From NCBI RefSeq assembly GCF_000472905.1, contig NZ_AXAR01000001.1, forward strand, positions 1 through 64,000: a stretch of 64,000 nt of DNA, given 5' to 3'. The DNA is from Alicyclobacillus pomorum DSM 14955. Lineage in GTDB: Bacteria; Bacillota; Bacilli; Alicyclobacillales; Alicyclobacillaceae. The notes beneath the pieces are model-generated. The model was given only the letters and a program-made list of their open reading frames with translations. It had not been told where the DNA came from and did no database searches. The translations under genes and the position numbers were made by a program. Of this stretch, positions 1 through 8,944 are shown one piece after another (position 1 is the first letter of the stretch; every line of letters starts with the position of its first letter).

Positions 1-19
1 GCGATGAGATACATATAGA

Positions 20-81
20 GGTTCGCGGGGTGTCTGCGAACGGCTCGCTTCAGCGCAGGAGTGAGCAGACACCCACGAACC
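20..81 (+). other. Long hairpin in the 23S-5S rRNA spacer
   Basis: Positions 20-37 and 65-81 are complementary over about 17 pairs (GGTTCG...GTGTCTGC against GCAGACAC...CGAACC), with a smaller GCTC/GAGC-type stem inside. The structure ends two bases before the 5S gene. It probably forms the processing stem that brackets 23S or precedes 5S in the rRNA precursor. The processing role is inferred. Confidence 0.6.
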
Positions 82-83
82 GG

Positions 84-201
84 GTCTGGTGGCAATGGCG
101 GAGGGGAAACACGCGTACCCATCCCGAACACGACCGTTAAGACCTCCAGCGCCGATGATACTTGGGGCGGGAGCCCCTGGGAAAGTAGGACGCCGCCAGG
201 C
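84..201 (+). rRNA. rrf: 5S ribosomal RNA
   Basis: This 118-nt stretch has the 5S hallmarks. The ends GTCTGGTGGC and GCCGCCAGGC pair to form helix I, and the interior carries the conserved CCCATCCCGAACACG loop and the CTGGGAAAGTAGG segment. It is the last gene of an rRNA operon read into the window, followed at once by a terminator. The 23S gene lies upstream outside the window. Ends are set by helix I pairing and may be off by one or two bases. Confidence 0.95.
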
Positions 202-212
202 AAGAGAGCAGA

Positions 213-247
213 AGAGCTCAGTGCTACATGCACTGGGCTCTTTTGTT
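213..247 (+). terminator. Intrinsic terminator of the rRNA operon
   Basis: AGAGCTCAGTGC and GCACTGGGCTCT form a 12-bp stem with one G-T pair and a 5-nt loop, followed by TTTTGTTT. It lies 11 bases after 5S. Confidence 0.9.
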
Positions 248-417
248 TGGCTGAGTGCATACGGCACACTGCTGTCCGTGTCGCGTGAAAGCGGGCTCAG
301 TTATGCCGACCTCAGCGTTTAACGGCGCCATGCGAGAGGCCGTTTACGAACTATGTTCATCAAGTCATGGCTATCAGTTACTTCTAAGCCAAACAAGGGA
401 TTTACCCTTTCGCTCAC

Positions 418-1395
418 TTATGAATCTGCATGCAAGTTGAGATCAGATTGTACAGTGGCCGCTTGCTCGCGCTTCTGCATGCGGCTGTATATGTTGGCCA
501 AAATTGCGCCAGAAATATTATGCCAAACACTGAAGATGGCACTAGGCACCGCGGCAACGGGATTAAAGTGTGCCTTGGCAATCGCGACGCCCAAAGCGGA
601 GTTTTGCATGCCAACCTCGAGAGATACAGCGACGCGTTTTGGGAGTTCCATACGCATCAGTTTGGCCAAAAGGTAACCTAGCAAGAAGCCACATACGTTG
701 TGCAACACAACCGCAACGAAGATGAGGAAGCCGGTGGCTGCGATTTGTTTGTGACTGCCGCTAACCACGCCCGCCACAATCGCGATGATGGCAATCGCGG
801 ATACCAGTGGTAGGACTTTGCTACTTGCTTTGGCAGTGCCACGGAAAATGGACTTGATGATCAATCCAAGTGCAATTGGAATGATGATGACCTGTACAAT
901 CTGCCAGAACAGTGAATATGGATTCACCGCAACCCATTTACTCGCAAACAGGTAGATTAACGCTGGTGTCACAATGGGAGCCAAAATCGTCGACACCGAA
1001 GCAATCGATACGGCAAGTGACACATCTCCTCTCGCCAAGAAGGTCATCACATTGGACGATGTACCACTTGGGCAGCTGCCCACTAGAATGACACCCACTG
1101 CGATATCGGGTGGCAGGCGCAATACCAGACAGATCAGATACGCCAATAGCGGCATCACGATAAAGTGACTCGCCACTCCAATTGCGACATCCTTTGGGCG
1201 ACGAAGCACCTCCCTAAAATCCGATGGAGACAATGTTAACCCCATCCCAAACATGACAACACCGAGTAAGTAAATCGTGTATTTTCCAAGCCATACAAAC
1301 TGATGTGGTAAGAAGAATGCGACAACCGCAAACAGCAGAACCCACCACGCAAACGTGTTCCCAACAAATCGACTTACTGACTCTAACGCTTTCAA
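418..1395 (-). CDS. Bile acid:sodium symporter (SBF) family transporter
   Basis: This 325-residue integral membrane protein has about nine or ten hydrophobic segments and the SBF-family motifs SCPSGTSSNVMTFLARGD in the middle and EVGMQNSALGVAIA near the C-terminus. The family includes the YocS/PanS-type carriers, which move organic anions with sodium across the cytoplasmic membrane. The substrate here cannot be read from sequence. The start is a TTG preceded by GAAGGGG about 10 bases upstream. It stands alone, with 5S rRNA behind its stop and an intron-RT remnant in front. A weak cre-like sequence overlaps the start codon. Confidence 0.88.
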   Translation of the reverse strand: MKALESVSRFVGNTFAWWVLLFAVVAFFLPHQFVWLGKYTIYLLGVVMFGMGLTLSPSDFREVLRRPKDVAIGVASHFIVMPLLAYLICLVLRLPPDIAVGVILVGSCPSGTSSNVMTFLARGDVSLAVSIASVSTILAPIVTPALIYLFASKWVAVNPYSLFWQIVQVIIIPIALGLIIKSIFRGTAKASSKVLPLVSAIAIIAIVAGVVSGSHKQIAATGFLIFVAVVLHNVCGFLLGYLLAKLMRMELPKRVAVSLEVGMQNSALGVAIAKAHFNPVAAVPSAIFSVWHNISGAILANIYSRMQKREQAATVQSDLNLHADS

Positions 1396-1544
1396 ATGTA
1401 TCAGTCCCCTTCAAATGATTGATAAACATACTAAAATGAAATTTCGGAATACGCAATAAGATTCACGTGATATCTGCTGCATGCACAGACCGTGTTGCAC
1501 GCCGAGAAAGCGTTCTCGATGGCTAGAAATCCCAGAAATGTAGA

Positions 1545-1724
1545 ATGGAAAAGGTTAGAACGAAGCGAGCCGAACGCAGGTTACATGCCATGTATAACAA
1601 GGCGTATAGGACAGAGGTCGTGGGGGAAGCATGGAAACGGGTTGAGGCGGAAGGAAGGTGTAGCGCCGGTATCGACGGTGTCACGATACAACGGCACATT
1701 GTACAGGAGTATGGGAAGGGGTAA
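1545..1724 (+). pseudogene. Remnant of group II intron reverse transcriptase/maturase (N-terminal part)
   Basis: A 59-codon frame starting at ATG 1545 reads as the N-terminus of a group II intron-encoded protein. It carries a basic start (KVRTKRAERRLHAMYNKAYR), then GEAWKRVEAEG, then the family hallmark SAGIDGVTI, and ends at TAA 1722. Intact relatives are over 400 residues long, so only the first seventh survives. I see no downstream RT palm motif (YADD) and no domain V-like hairpin nearby, so this is a dead fragment. The gap between the neighbouring genes (1396-1841) holds nothing else except a tandem 15-bp repeat and the ppk1 leader. Confidence 0.7.
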
Positions 1725-1745
1725 CCGGACCATTTCGGGTACAGT

Positions 1746-1775
1746 GTACGTTTAGACCGAGTACGTTTAGACCGA
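1746..1775 (+). repeat. Tandem 15-bp direct repeat
   Basis: GTACGTTTAGACCGA occurs twice back to back without a mismatch, just after the intron-RT remnant and about 70 bases before ppk1. It may be a scar of mobile-element activity or a duplicated regulatory site. Nothing else indicates its role. Confidence 0.75.
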
Positions 1776-1841
1776 TTTTGGGGCACAATTCCATAATGCT
1801 TACGCATGAGGACTCTGTGATGAAAATGAGGTTTTGTCGCC

Positions 1842-3971
1842 ATGAAAAACTTTGACGATAAATCGTACTACATTAACCGTGAACTAAGTTGGTTAGCGTT
1901 TAACGAGCGGGTCCTAGCACAAGCCATGGACAAAGGAATTCCTTTGTTTGAACGCTTGAAGTTCATCTCCATTACGGCCTCCAATCTGGATGAGTTTTTT
2001 ATGGTGCGTGTAGCCGGGCTTAAAGACCAGGTGAAAATCGGATACAACCGCCCTGAGAACAAAACCCAGATGATGCCAGTACAACAGTTGCGGGCCATTT
2101 CAAAACGAGTTCACGCACACGTTGCGAGGCTTTATTCCCTGTTGACCCTTTCCATCTTGCCAGCCTTAAAGAAGCAAGGGATTTCTTTTGTTCGCCCTGT
2201 AGACATGTCTAAGAAACAGAAGGACTTTCTGTCTGACTATTATCACCATCACATCTTCCCTGTGTTAACCCCGCTTGCCATCGATGCGAGCCATCCGTTT
2301 CCAAAATTGGGGAATAAGACACTGAACCTGGCTGTCCTTTTGAAGCCAATAGACCGTGAAATGGAAGAGCGAGAGGACAACCTATTCGCTGTCGTTCAGG
2401 TACCTTCCGTACTTCCACGATTTATCGAGCTTCCGTCTCGACCTGACAAGCTCCAATACATATTGTTGGAAGACGTCATTCAGGAGTTTATCGGCACGTT
2501 GTTTCCCGGAAACGAGATTCTGGAGTCCGCTCCTTTTCGAATTACCCGAAATGCCGATATTGATGTAGATGAGGAAAGCGCAGAGGACCTTTTGGAGGAA
2601 ATCGAGAAAGAACTGAAGAACCGTAGGAAAGGTGCAGCTGTTCGCTTAGAAGTAGCATCCAACATGACCATGACCCTCGTCGAGACTCTGTGTGATTGGC
2701 TTGAGTTGGAAACGGATGATCTGTACTCTATACGTGGTCCACTGGATGTTACGTTCCTTTCAAAGATTACGAGTCTACCAGGATACGACCATCTGCGGTA
2801 TGATTCCCTTGTCCCGCAAACGCCAAGAGACCTGCTTGGAGAAGTTGGGTTATTTGATGCCATTGCACGAAAAGATATCATGCTGTTTCATCCGTACGAA
2901 TCATTTGAACCTGTTATTGATTTAGTGAGTCAAGCCGCCGATGACCCAAACGTACTCGCCATCAAACAGACGCTCTATCGCGTCAGTAAGAACTCCCCGA
3001 TAGTCAATGCATTGGTGCGTGCGGCCGAAAACGGGAAACAAGTGACTGTTATCGTGGAATTGAAGGCGCGTTTTGATGAAGAAAATAACATTGTGTGGGC
3101 AAAAAAGTTGGAGGAATCAGGGTGCCACGTGATTTACGGGCTCGTTGGCCTCAAGACACACAGCAAGATTACTTTAGTGGTTCGCAAGGAAGGCACGATA
3201 CTCCGACGATACGTCCATCTCTCAACAGGGAACTATAACGATACGACGGCACGTATTTACACAGATATCGGTATGTTTACCGCACGAGAAGACTTCGGGT
3301 ACGACGCTTCCGAGTTCTTCAATCACTTAACTGGTTTTGGTGCTACACCTGTATGGAAGCAGATTACCATTGCCCCAACAGGACTCAAAGCCAAGTTCTT
3401 AGAACTGATTGAGAACGAAATTGAAACGAGTACACCAGAGAATCCGGGTCGAATCATCGCAAAAATGAACTCTTTAACAAACAAGGACCTGATTATGGCG
3501 TTGTATAAAGCATCTTGCAGCGGTATTCGAATCGATTTAATTGTGCGCGGCATCTGCTGCCTGCGCCCAGGCATACCTGGTGTCAGCGAGAACATTCAGG
3601 TATCCAGCATCGTGGGCAGATTTCTTGAGCATAGCCGTACATTTTACTTTCGAAACGGCGGCGATGAACTGTTGTTCTTATCCAGCGCAGATTGGATGAC
3701 TCGCAACATGATGAACCGAGTTGAGATTCTCTTCCCGGTAGTGCAGGACAACTTAAAGGAGCGATTAAAGCATATCTTGCACGTCCAACTCTCGGACAAT
3801 GTCAATCGCTATCAGTTGAACGCGAAGGGCACATACCGGAAAGTGACCAGGCAGGGCAAGTCTCATTCTGTGGCCAGCCAACTGTATTTTCACGAAGAGG
3901 CTATAAATTATGCCTATTTCACAGAAGACCAGCATCATCACATTACCCCTATCACGAGCCACGGCAAGTAA
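1842..3971 (+). CDS. ppk1: Polyphosphate kinase 1
   Basis: This 709-residue protein makes inorganic polyphosphate from the gamma-phosphate of ATP, reversibly. The typical N-terminal segment INRELSWLAFNERVL is present, followed by the middle domain and the phospholipase D-like C-terminal catalytic half. The autophosphorylated histidine of the family fits His459 in YVHLSTGNYNDTTARIYTD, and a second conserved histidine lies in LEHSRTFYF. The length is normal for Ppk1. The start is ATG with TGAGG about 11 bases upstream. It converges on ppx, so synthesis and hydrolysis of polyphosphate are encoded tail to tail. Confidence 0.97.
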   Translation: MKNFDDKSYYINRELSWLAFNERVLAQAMDKGIPLFERLKFISITASNLDEFFMVRVAGLKDQVKIGYNRPENKTQMMPVQQLRAISKRVHAHVARLYSLLTLSILPALKKQGISFVRPVDMSKKQKDFLSDYYHHHIFPVLTPLAIDASHPFPKLGNKTLNLAVLLKPIDREMEEREDNLFAVVQVPSVLPRFIELPSRPDKLQYILLEDVIQEFIGTLFPGNEILESAPFRITRNADIDVDEESAEDLLEEIEKELKNRRKGAAVRLEVASNMTMTLVETLCDWLELETDDLYSIRGPLDVTFLSKITSLPGYDHLRYDSLVPQTPRDLLGEVGLFDAIARKDIMLFHPYESFEPVIDLVSQAADDPNVLAIKQTLYRVSKNSPIVNALVRAAENGKQVTVIVELKARFDEENNIVWAKKLEESGCHVIYGLVGLKTHSKITLVVRKEGTILRRYVHLSTGNYNDTTARIYTDIGMFTAREDFGYDASEFFNHLTGFGATPVWKQITIAPTGLKAKFLELIENEIETSTPENPGRIIAKMNSLTNKDLIMALYKASCSGIRIDLIVRGICCLRPGIPGVSENIQVSSIVGRFLEHSRTFYFRNGGDELLFLSSADWMTRNMMNRVEILFPVVQDNLKERLKHILHVQLSDNVNRYQLNAKGTYRKVTRQGKSHSVASQLYFHEEAINYAYFTEDQHHHITPITSHGK

Positions 3972-3972
3972 A

Positions 3973-4027
3973 CCGTCGTACGCAATGAACGACGGCCTGC
4001 AATTTCATATCCGGTTGTTCCGGATAT
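3973..4027. other. Two tandem hairpins between convergent ppk1 and ppx
   Basis: CCGTCGT (3973-3979) pairs with ACGACGG (3989-3995), and ATATCCGG (4007-4014) pairs with CCGGATAT (4020-4027). Neither is followed by a clear T-tract, so they could protect 3' ends or act as weak bidirectional terminators. Confidence 0.5.
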
Positions 4028-4054
4028 CTCTGGATTGAAGTGATAAAGCGCTCT

Positions 4055-5479
4055 TCACGATAAAGGAAAGTGCTTTTTAAATCCCTTGAGAATGGATTTG
4101 AAATCGGCGTCTAAATCTTTCAAAGCCTTTCCGGATGATGTGGTAGTTAATTTATGATTCATGGCATTCAGAACATCGTCATACCGGAGACCTGCATCGT
4201 GAACCAGGAAATTTGCAAGTTGAAGGATGAGATGCAACTGTTTCGCCGACTTTGGGCCTTTTCCTAACACCACGCTGCTCACGGTATGTATTTCTTCCTG
4301 AGTCAATCCATAGAGGTGTGAAGAACGGATGAGATAGTCCGTGTGTTTTGCGCACTTCTCAACGTTCACGAATGCTCCGGTCATATAGACAAGTACTGAA
4401 ATCCGCAGCAGCCTTTTGTGATCTTCAGACAGCCGATGAATGGGCGCTAAATCATCAAAAAGTTTTTCCGCGCACTCCGCAGATTCATACGCGGCCGCCA
4501 AATTCACATCGTACAATTGCATAAAATTGTGCAGGCTGTGCTCCTTGACCGAAGGCAGTACAGGCGCGGGTTGACCGCATAAAAGGTACTCGTAAAACAA
4601 CCCATCGCGCAATCCACTTCCACTGATGAGAAGACGCGTTGCGGATGTGATACTGGTCAATGCCCAAGCCACAGCGACCCCTGCATGGATAACTTCCGCC
4701 CTGGAGTCTGAAAGGCCGCCCAACTTTCTGCGCCGACCTACAGTTAAATTTTTCATTTTCTCGTAAATCTGTTTCATCACACTCGATTCCAATTCATATC
4801 CATGCAATCGACTCAGCACGTGGCCTTGCATTTTACTCGAAATCTTTCCAATGGCCCGCATGGTCCCACCGATGCCTACCAAAGGTAAATCGCTAATTGC
4901 TCTTAACCAATCGAGTTTCGACAATTCTTCACTCATAAATTGAAACACTGCATCGCTTTGAAGTGCGGGCTCGACATGATGAAACTTCTTAGCCAGCGTT
5001 AAAGCCCCATACGGAAGACTTACCGACTTCACCAACTCTCTATCGCGGACGAGAGTGACCTCAGTACTCGCGCCACCGATATCCACAAGCACGGCATCTT
5101 CGATGTCCATCGTATTGATAACACCCAAATAGCCGTACCACGCCTCCTGTTCACCAGTCAGAAGGCGAAACTGGATGCGCGTTTCCTCATGCAGTAGATC
5201 AAGTACATCTCTTCCATTCTCCGCCTGGCGCATTGCGGCAGTAGCCACTGCAATCCATGCCTGGACATGGTACAGCCGACCCACGTTTCGGAACGCACGC
5301 GCACTGACGGTGGCTATACGGATACCTTCTTGGGACAATCGTCCATCGGCTATGTACTTAGCGAGTTGGATATTTTTCTTCATGCGGTACGATACCCGAT
5401 AGCTCCCGTTACGATGGATATCATAAATCACTAGGCGCGAAGAATTTGAGCCCATGTCAATGATTCCAATTCTATTCAT
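4055..5479 (-). CDS. ppx: Exopolyphosphatase / Ppx-GppA phosphatase
   Basis: This protein of about 474 residues degrades polyphosphate or hydrolyses pppGpp. It starts with the ASKHA-fold phosphate-binding motif NRIGIIDMGSNSSRLVIYDI, has the second motif VLVDIGGASTEVTLV and a GIGGTMRAIGKIS motif, and ends in an HD-like helical domain (about residues 300-470). The open frame runs 21 codons further upstream to a TTG, but that TTG lies inside a copy of an intergenic repeat and those residues fit no Ppx N-terminus. I therefore chose the ATG at 5479. An ATG at 5500 is also possible, and neither has a strong ribosome binding site. It is convergent with ppk1. Confidence 0.93.
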   Translation of the reverse strand: MNRIGIIDMGSNSSRLVIYDIHRNGSYRVSYRMKKNIQLAKYIADGRLSQEGIRIATVSARAFRNVGRLYHVQAWIAVATAAMRQAENGRDVLDLLHEETRIQFRLLTGEQEAWYGYLGVINTMDIEDAVLVDIGGASTEVTLVRDRELVKSVSLPYGALTLAKKFHHVEPALQSDAVFQFMSEELSKLDWLRAISDLPLVGIGGTMRAIGKISSKMQGHVLSRLHGYELESSVMKQIYEKMKNLTVGRRRKLGGLSDSRAEVIHAGVAVAWALTSITSATRLLISGSGLRDGLFYEYLLCGQPAPVLPSVKEHSLHNFMQLYDVNLAAAYESAECAEKLFDDLAPIHRLSEDHKRLLRISVLVYMTGAFVNVEKCAKHTDYLIRSSHLYGLTQEEIHTVSSVVLGKGPKSAKQLHLILQLANFLVHDAGLRYDDVLNAMNHKLTTTSSGKALKDLDADFKSILKGFKKHFPLS

Positions 5480-5530
5480 TCTCACACCACGATTTCCCAT
5501 GTATTCGTCCGCGGAAGCGACTCTTATTAC

Positions 5531-5544
5531 AGTGATTTGCAAAA
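5531..5544 (+). repeat. AGCGATTTGCAAAAT repeat, single arm
   Basis: AGTGATTTGCAAAA matches the repeat arm with one change (C to T). It is oriented towards the inverted copy at 5646-5660 and lies just upstream of the ppx start. Confidence 0.65.
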
Positions 5545-5593
5545 GCTGGCATCAAACAGACCATCCAAGATGTGTGCTGGACCATTCCAAGTG

Positions 5594-5660
5594 GAAATGT
5601 GCAAAACGCAGGCAACATCTCGCCGTGCTGAACCGCTCAGGAGAAATTTTGCAAATCGCT
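5594..5660 (-). repeat. Degenerate inverted-repeat element (AGCGATTTGCAAAAT family)
   Basis: On the minus strand the element begins with a perfect arm at 5646-5660, continues with a centre that still resembles the conserved loop (AGCGGTTC), and ends in a decayed arm GTTTTGCACAT near 5597-5607. It is longer and less symmetrical than the 52-bp copies at 49245 and 60882. It lies in the ppx upstream region. Confidence 0.6.
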
Positions 5661-5910
5661 CATTTGTATCATCTTCAAATTGCAGGATTTGTAAACATGG
5701 ACTGAAGGTCTATTACGAATTCAGTTGTGCGGGAAGCGTTTTGTCCGAGTCACGGGTGTACCTGTTGGAGACAAGGCTAAGCAGTAGCGGAGACCGCCGC
5801 CAATGATGATGAGGGGAGGTCAAGCCATTGGGGTTAAGCGTTCTTGGCGACGCGCGGCCGACATCATAGGTCAGTGGACGGCAGCGGTACTCCGCATCAT
5901 GCGTGTTGAA

Positions 5911-6417
5911 TTAGACCCAACCACCATCTCCGTTATTGTCATTGAAATCATTGTAGTCATCATGGCCGACGTCATAGTTGACGTTATCGGCATAGGTGTC
6001 ATGTCCTGGACCATCGGAATGGTCGTAACTTCCGTTCCCAAAGTCGTTGCCGAAGTGATTGTCATCCAAACGCCGCTGCAACTCGTCAATTTCATGCTGC
6101 TGAATGATGTTTTGTTGCATTAACTCCTCCATCATCCGCTGTTGGTCGAGACTGTTAAAGTAGTCGTACTGCGTCATGTCAATGCGCCCTTGTTCGAGGA
6201 GGTACTCCAACAGTGCGCCGGCTGCCATTCCGCCCAAGAAACTGCCAACTCCGAATCGTGGAGATGGCGGATTGTACGGCGGATCGTACTGCGGTGGCGT
6301 CACATCGTAATAAGGGTGTTCACGATAATATGGTTCATTCCGGTATCCACTACGGCCCCTTTGAACCAACAGGACAACCAATAAGACGACAATAATGATA
6401 AGGAGTATCACAGTCAT
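5911..6417 (-). CDS. Membrane-anchored acidic low-complexity protein, unknown function
   Basis: About 168 residues. From the chosen ATG (AAAGGGTGAG lies 7 bases upstream) it begins with one very hydrophobic segment (VILLIIIVVLLVVLLVQ, about residues 3-19), then a Tyr/Pro-rich stretch (about 25-50), then GVGSFLGGMAAGALLEYLLEQG. A short coiled-coil-like part follows (QQRMMEELMQQNIIQQHEIDE), and the C-terminal 55 residues are rich in Asp, Asn, Gly and Tyr. I recognise no family. The arrangement suggests a single-pass protein with a disordered acidic tail, perhaps metal-binding or surface-associated. That role is inference only. Confidence 0.75.
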   Translation of the reverse strand: MTVILLIIIVVLLVVLLVQRGRSGYRNEPYYREHPYYDVTPPQYDPPYNPPSPRFGVGSFLGGMAAGALLEYLLEQGRIDMTQYDYFNSLDQQRMMEELMQQNIIQQHEIDELQRRLDDNHFGNDFGNGSYDHSDGPGHDTYADNVNYDVGHDDYNDFNDNNGDGGWV

Positions 6418-6841
6418 TCCGCACTCACCCTTTACGTTGAACGCAGTTTCAATCTGAGTCATCCTCGATAACGCACAGGTTAGTACATACCCAATTACGC
6501 TAACATGATACCAAACCTTTTCATGCCATTACACATGTGTCGTGACACTTCGATAAACCCTTTCAGGGCGTCCAACAACGCCATTGGACACGTTCGCGGA
6601 TACTCTGGGGAACAACTGGTCCCTAGAATATTGTAATCGTTGAAAACCTACCTTCTATTTTGCTCCTTTTCATGATCCAAAGACAAATGTTGATGCGCAG
6701 AGGTCATTTGAAGACGGTAGGCATAAGCCGCCTCGGTACTTGCTGCTTCATCCAAACCGTGAACAAAATGCACAAAATGAAGCAAATTATGTTTCTCTCA
6801 TTACTTATTTAATCTATCTCTTGAATAATCACCATCTTAAA
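6418..6841. other. Gene-free region between the acidic membrane protein and the decayed transporter
   Basis: No supported gene is seen. The sequence becomes AT-rich after about 6770, which fits a promoter region for the transporter pseudogene. The cre site at 6842 follows. Confidence 0.5.
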
Positions 6842-6856
6842 ATGAAAACGTTATCA
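6842..6856 (+). promoter_or_regulatory. cre site (CcpA) upstream of the decayed sugar transporter
   Basis: ATGAAAACGTTATCA fits the consensus WTGNAANCGNWNNCW at every fixed position. It lies in AT-rich DNA 56 bases before the transporter start. CcpA with HPr-Ser-P represses at such sites when preferred sugars are present, which fits a carbohydrate transporter. Confidence 0.65.
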
Positions 6857-6911
6857 CATATTTCTATAAAAATCAGATACCGAGTAAATGACAAAATGGG
6901 GAGTGATTTGT

Positions 6912-8296
6912 GTGTCGAACGCGTCTATCGCTGTCATGCTAAATGGTCTGCCGTTGACAAGCCGCCACAAGGTGGCTGCGTTTGTCATTGGATTTGCACT
7001 TTTCTTTGAATTTTTTGATGTGAATTTGTCCGGCGTACTGGGGACTGTGTTACAGAACAATTTCATGTGAGCAGTTCGGTTCAACCATTGCTCTTGGGAT
7101 CAGCTTTTTTGGGAATGTTCTTAGGTGCATTGGGAATTAATACTCTCAGTGACCGGATTGGCAGGAAAAAGGCGTTTTTTCTGAATTTACTAGTTTACTC
7201 CGTGTTCACTTTCTTCGGGGCCTTTAGTCCCAACATTGCTTTTCTGATTGTATGTCATTTCCTCGCAGGCGTTGGCATTGGTTCGCAACCAGCTTTATGC
7301 GATGTGTATCTGACTGAAATTCTTCCTGCTAAAAACCGAGGACGCATTATAGGGTGGGCTTACACGATACAAGTGTGTGCCGTACCTCTTGAAGGTTTCC
7401 TGGCCCGTTGGATTGTGCCGACGCATCTGGGGATGGCCGGCTGGAGATGGTTGTTCATTATCGGAGCACTTGGTGCATTGGCGGCTTGGGTGATGCAGAA
7501 AAACCTTCCTGAGTCACCGCGCTGGTTGGAGGCTGTAGGACGACGCACGGAAGCAGAGAAAGTCTTCAAATATTTTGCGGAAAAGGCCGGGACGTTGGCT
7601 ACAGTGATTCGAGAAGACGATGGATGGACGGTGAATCCGGAGAAATTGCCGATTTCAACACTTTTCCGGAAAGAGCTTGTTGGTCGTACCCTCATGTTGT
7701 GGACATTTCACATTCTGCAGACCATTGGTTATTACGGTTTTGGTACACTGGTTCCAATCGTCCTGGCGGTCAAGGGATATACGATGGTTCACTCCCTGGA
7801 ATACGCTGCGATTTCTTACATTGGATATCCCATTGGTTCATTGCTCTCGCTCCCGATTATCGAACGCGTTCAGAGAAAGTGGATGATTGTCGCTTAGGCT
7901 TTCTGTATGGCACTGTTCGGGATTCTTTTCGGTATGTCAGATTCCTCTACAACCATTATGCTATTTGGCTTCCTTTACACATTGAGTAGCAACATCTTTT
8001 CCTATGTGTATCACGTGTTTCAAGCTGAGATATTTCCAACTTCGATTCGGGCCACTGCAACGGGGAGTGCATACAGCTTAAGTCGTCTCATGAGTGGATT
8101 GATGCCATTTATCCTGTTGCCAGTATTGAAGCAAGATGGTGCCACGGCAATGTTTTCTGTGGTTGCTATTGCGATGGTGATCATTATGCTCGACATTGGA
8201 ATTTTTGGTCCGAAAACAACAGGATTGGCTTTGGAGCGTGTGAATGAAAACAAACTCGTGAATCCAAATGCAAACGATACGACGATGTCGATGTGA
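6912..8296 (+). pseudogene. Decayed MFS sugar-type transporter (one frameshift, one in-frame stop)
   Basis: Three consecutive open stretches together make one major facilitator protein. The first runs from a GTG at 6912 (GGGGAG upstream) through the first helix (FALFFEFFDVNLSGVLGTVLQNNF). The next frame resumes at 7067 with SSSVQPLLLGSAFLG and the MFS signature SDRIGRKK. After a TAG at 7895 the same frame continues to 8296 (AEIFPTSIRATATG is the typical late MFS loop). The frameshift fits loss of one C in TTC-CAT-GTG near 7064. Two independent lesions argue for real decay over a sequencing slip, although both could be checked from reads. The product would have imported a sugar or organic acid. 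Confidence 0.85.
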
Positions 8297-8365
8297 GTTG
8301 TAATCCCATTTTACATGTGTGGCGAAGTCGCAGGTGTACGGTTTTACAGTATTCATAGGGAGTTT

Positions 8366-8393
8366 TTGATGTTGCCCATGAACATATTATAGA
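8366..8393 (+). promoter_or_regulatory. Probable sigma-A promoter of the flavin reductase-like gene
   Basis: TTGATG and TATAGA are separated by 16 bases, 56 bases before the start codon. The match is good but not perfect. Confidence 0.45.
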
Positions 8394-8448
8394 ATGATTG
8401 TAACGGCGCAAGAAACCGAAACAATCACGACGAAACGGGGGCAAAAAC

Positions 8449-8925
8449 ATGGACGAGCAAGCGAAAAAGACGGCATTGCGTGGCATCACCTATGGCCTGT
8501 ATGTGATTGGCACGAAGGTGGGGGATGATGTGAACGCCTTCACCGGGAACTGGGTAACCCAGACTTCTTTCACTCCGCCGTTGGTCGCCATCGGCGTGAA
8601 AAAGGGCACAACGTCGTATGACGGAATTTTGGAAAGCCGTGTGTTTTCGGTGAATGTGTTGGAATCTGGGCAAAAGGATCTGGCTTTTGCTTTCTTCAAA
8701 CCCGTCTCTAGAGTCGGCAATAAGTTTGGCGACATCGAGTTCTACACGTCCACAACAGGAAGCCCAATCTTGAAAGATGCTTTGTCGTGGTTTGAATGCC
8801 GCGTGGTCGACGTGAACGAACGGGGCGATCACGCCTTAGTCACGGGTGAAGTCGTCGATGCTGGTGTTCATCGTACCGGAGATCCGCTGACCCTCAAAGA
8901 AACCGGTCTATTTTACGGAGGTTAA
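8449..8925 (+). CDS. Flavin reductase-like domain protein
   Basis: This 158-residue protein covers the full length of the flavin reductase-like FMN-binding family. It opens with the family-typical stretch ALRGITYGLYVIGTK, followed by FTGNWVTQTSFTPPLVAIGVKKGTTSYDGI, where FMN would be bound, and SVNVLESGQKDLAFAF. Relatives use NAD(P)H to reduce flavin for partner oxygenases or act as flavin-dependent oxidoreductases. No partner gene is adjacent, so the role is open. It is a single-gene unit with its own promoter and terminator. Confidence 0.88.
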   Translation: MDEQAKKTALRGITYGLYVIGTKVGDDVNAFTGNWVTQTSFTPPLVAIGVKKGTTSYDGILESRVFSVNVLESGQKDLAFAFFKPVSRVGNKFGDIEFYTSTTGSPILKDALSWFECRVVDVNERGDHALVTGEVVDAGVHRTGDPLTLKETGLFYGG

Positions 8926-8944
8926 TGACAATTTCACCTGTAGC

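Larger units (their letters stand above)
5480..5910. other. Intergenic region upstream of ppx
   Basis: This 430-bp stretch holds copies of the AGCGATTTGCAAAAT repeat (listed separately). Open frames crossing it are weak and show no family resemblance. It must contain the ppx promoter on the minus strand, but I cannot place it convincingly. Confidence 0.5.

Noticed and set aside
1386-1402. cre-like sequence at the SBF transporter start
   Set aside because: It overlaps the start codon region, misses a fixed C, and most of it is fixed by codons for the first residues.
5480-5542. N-terminal extension of ppx to a TTG at 5542
   Set aside because: The TTG is part of an intergenic repeat arm and the extra residues do not fit Ppx; the ATG at 5479 opens directly on the conserved NRIGIIDMGSN.
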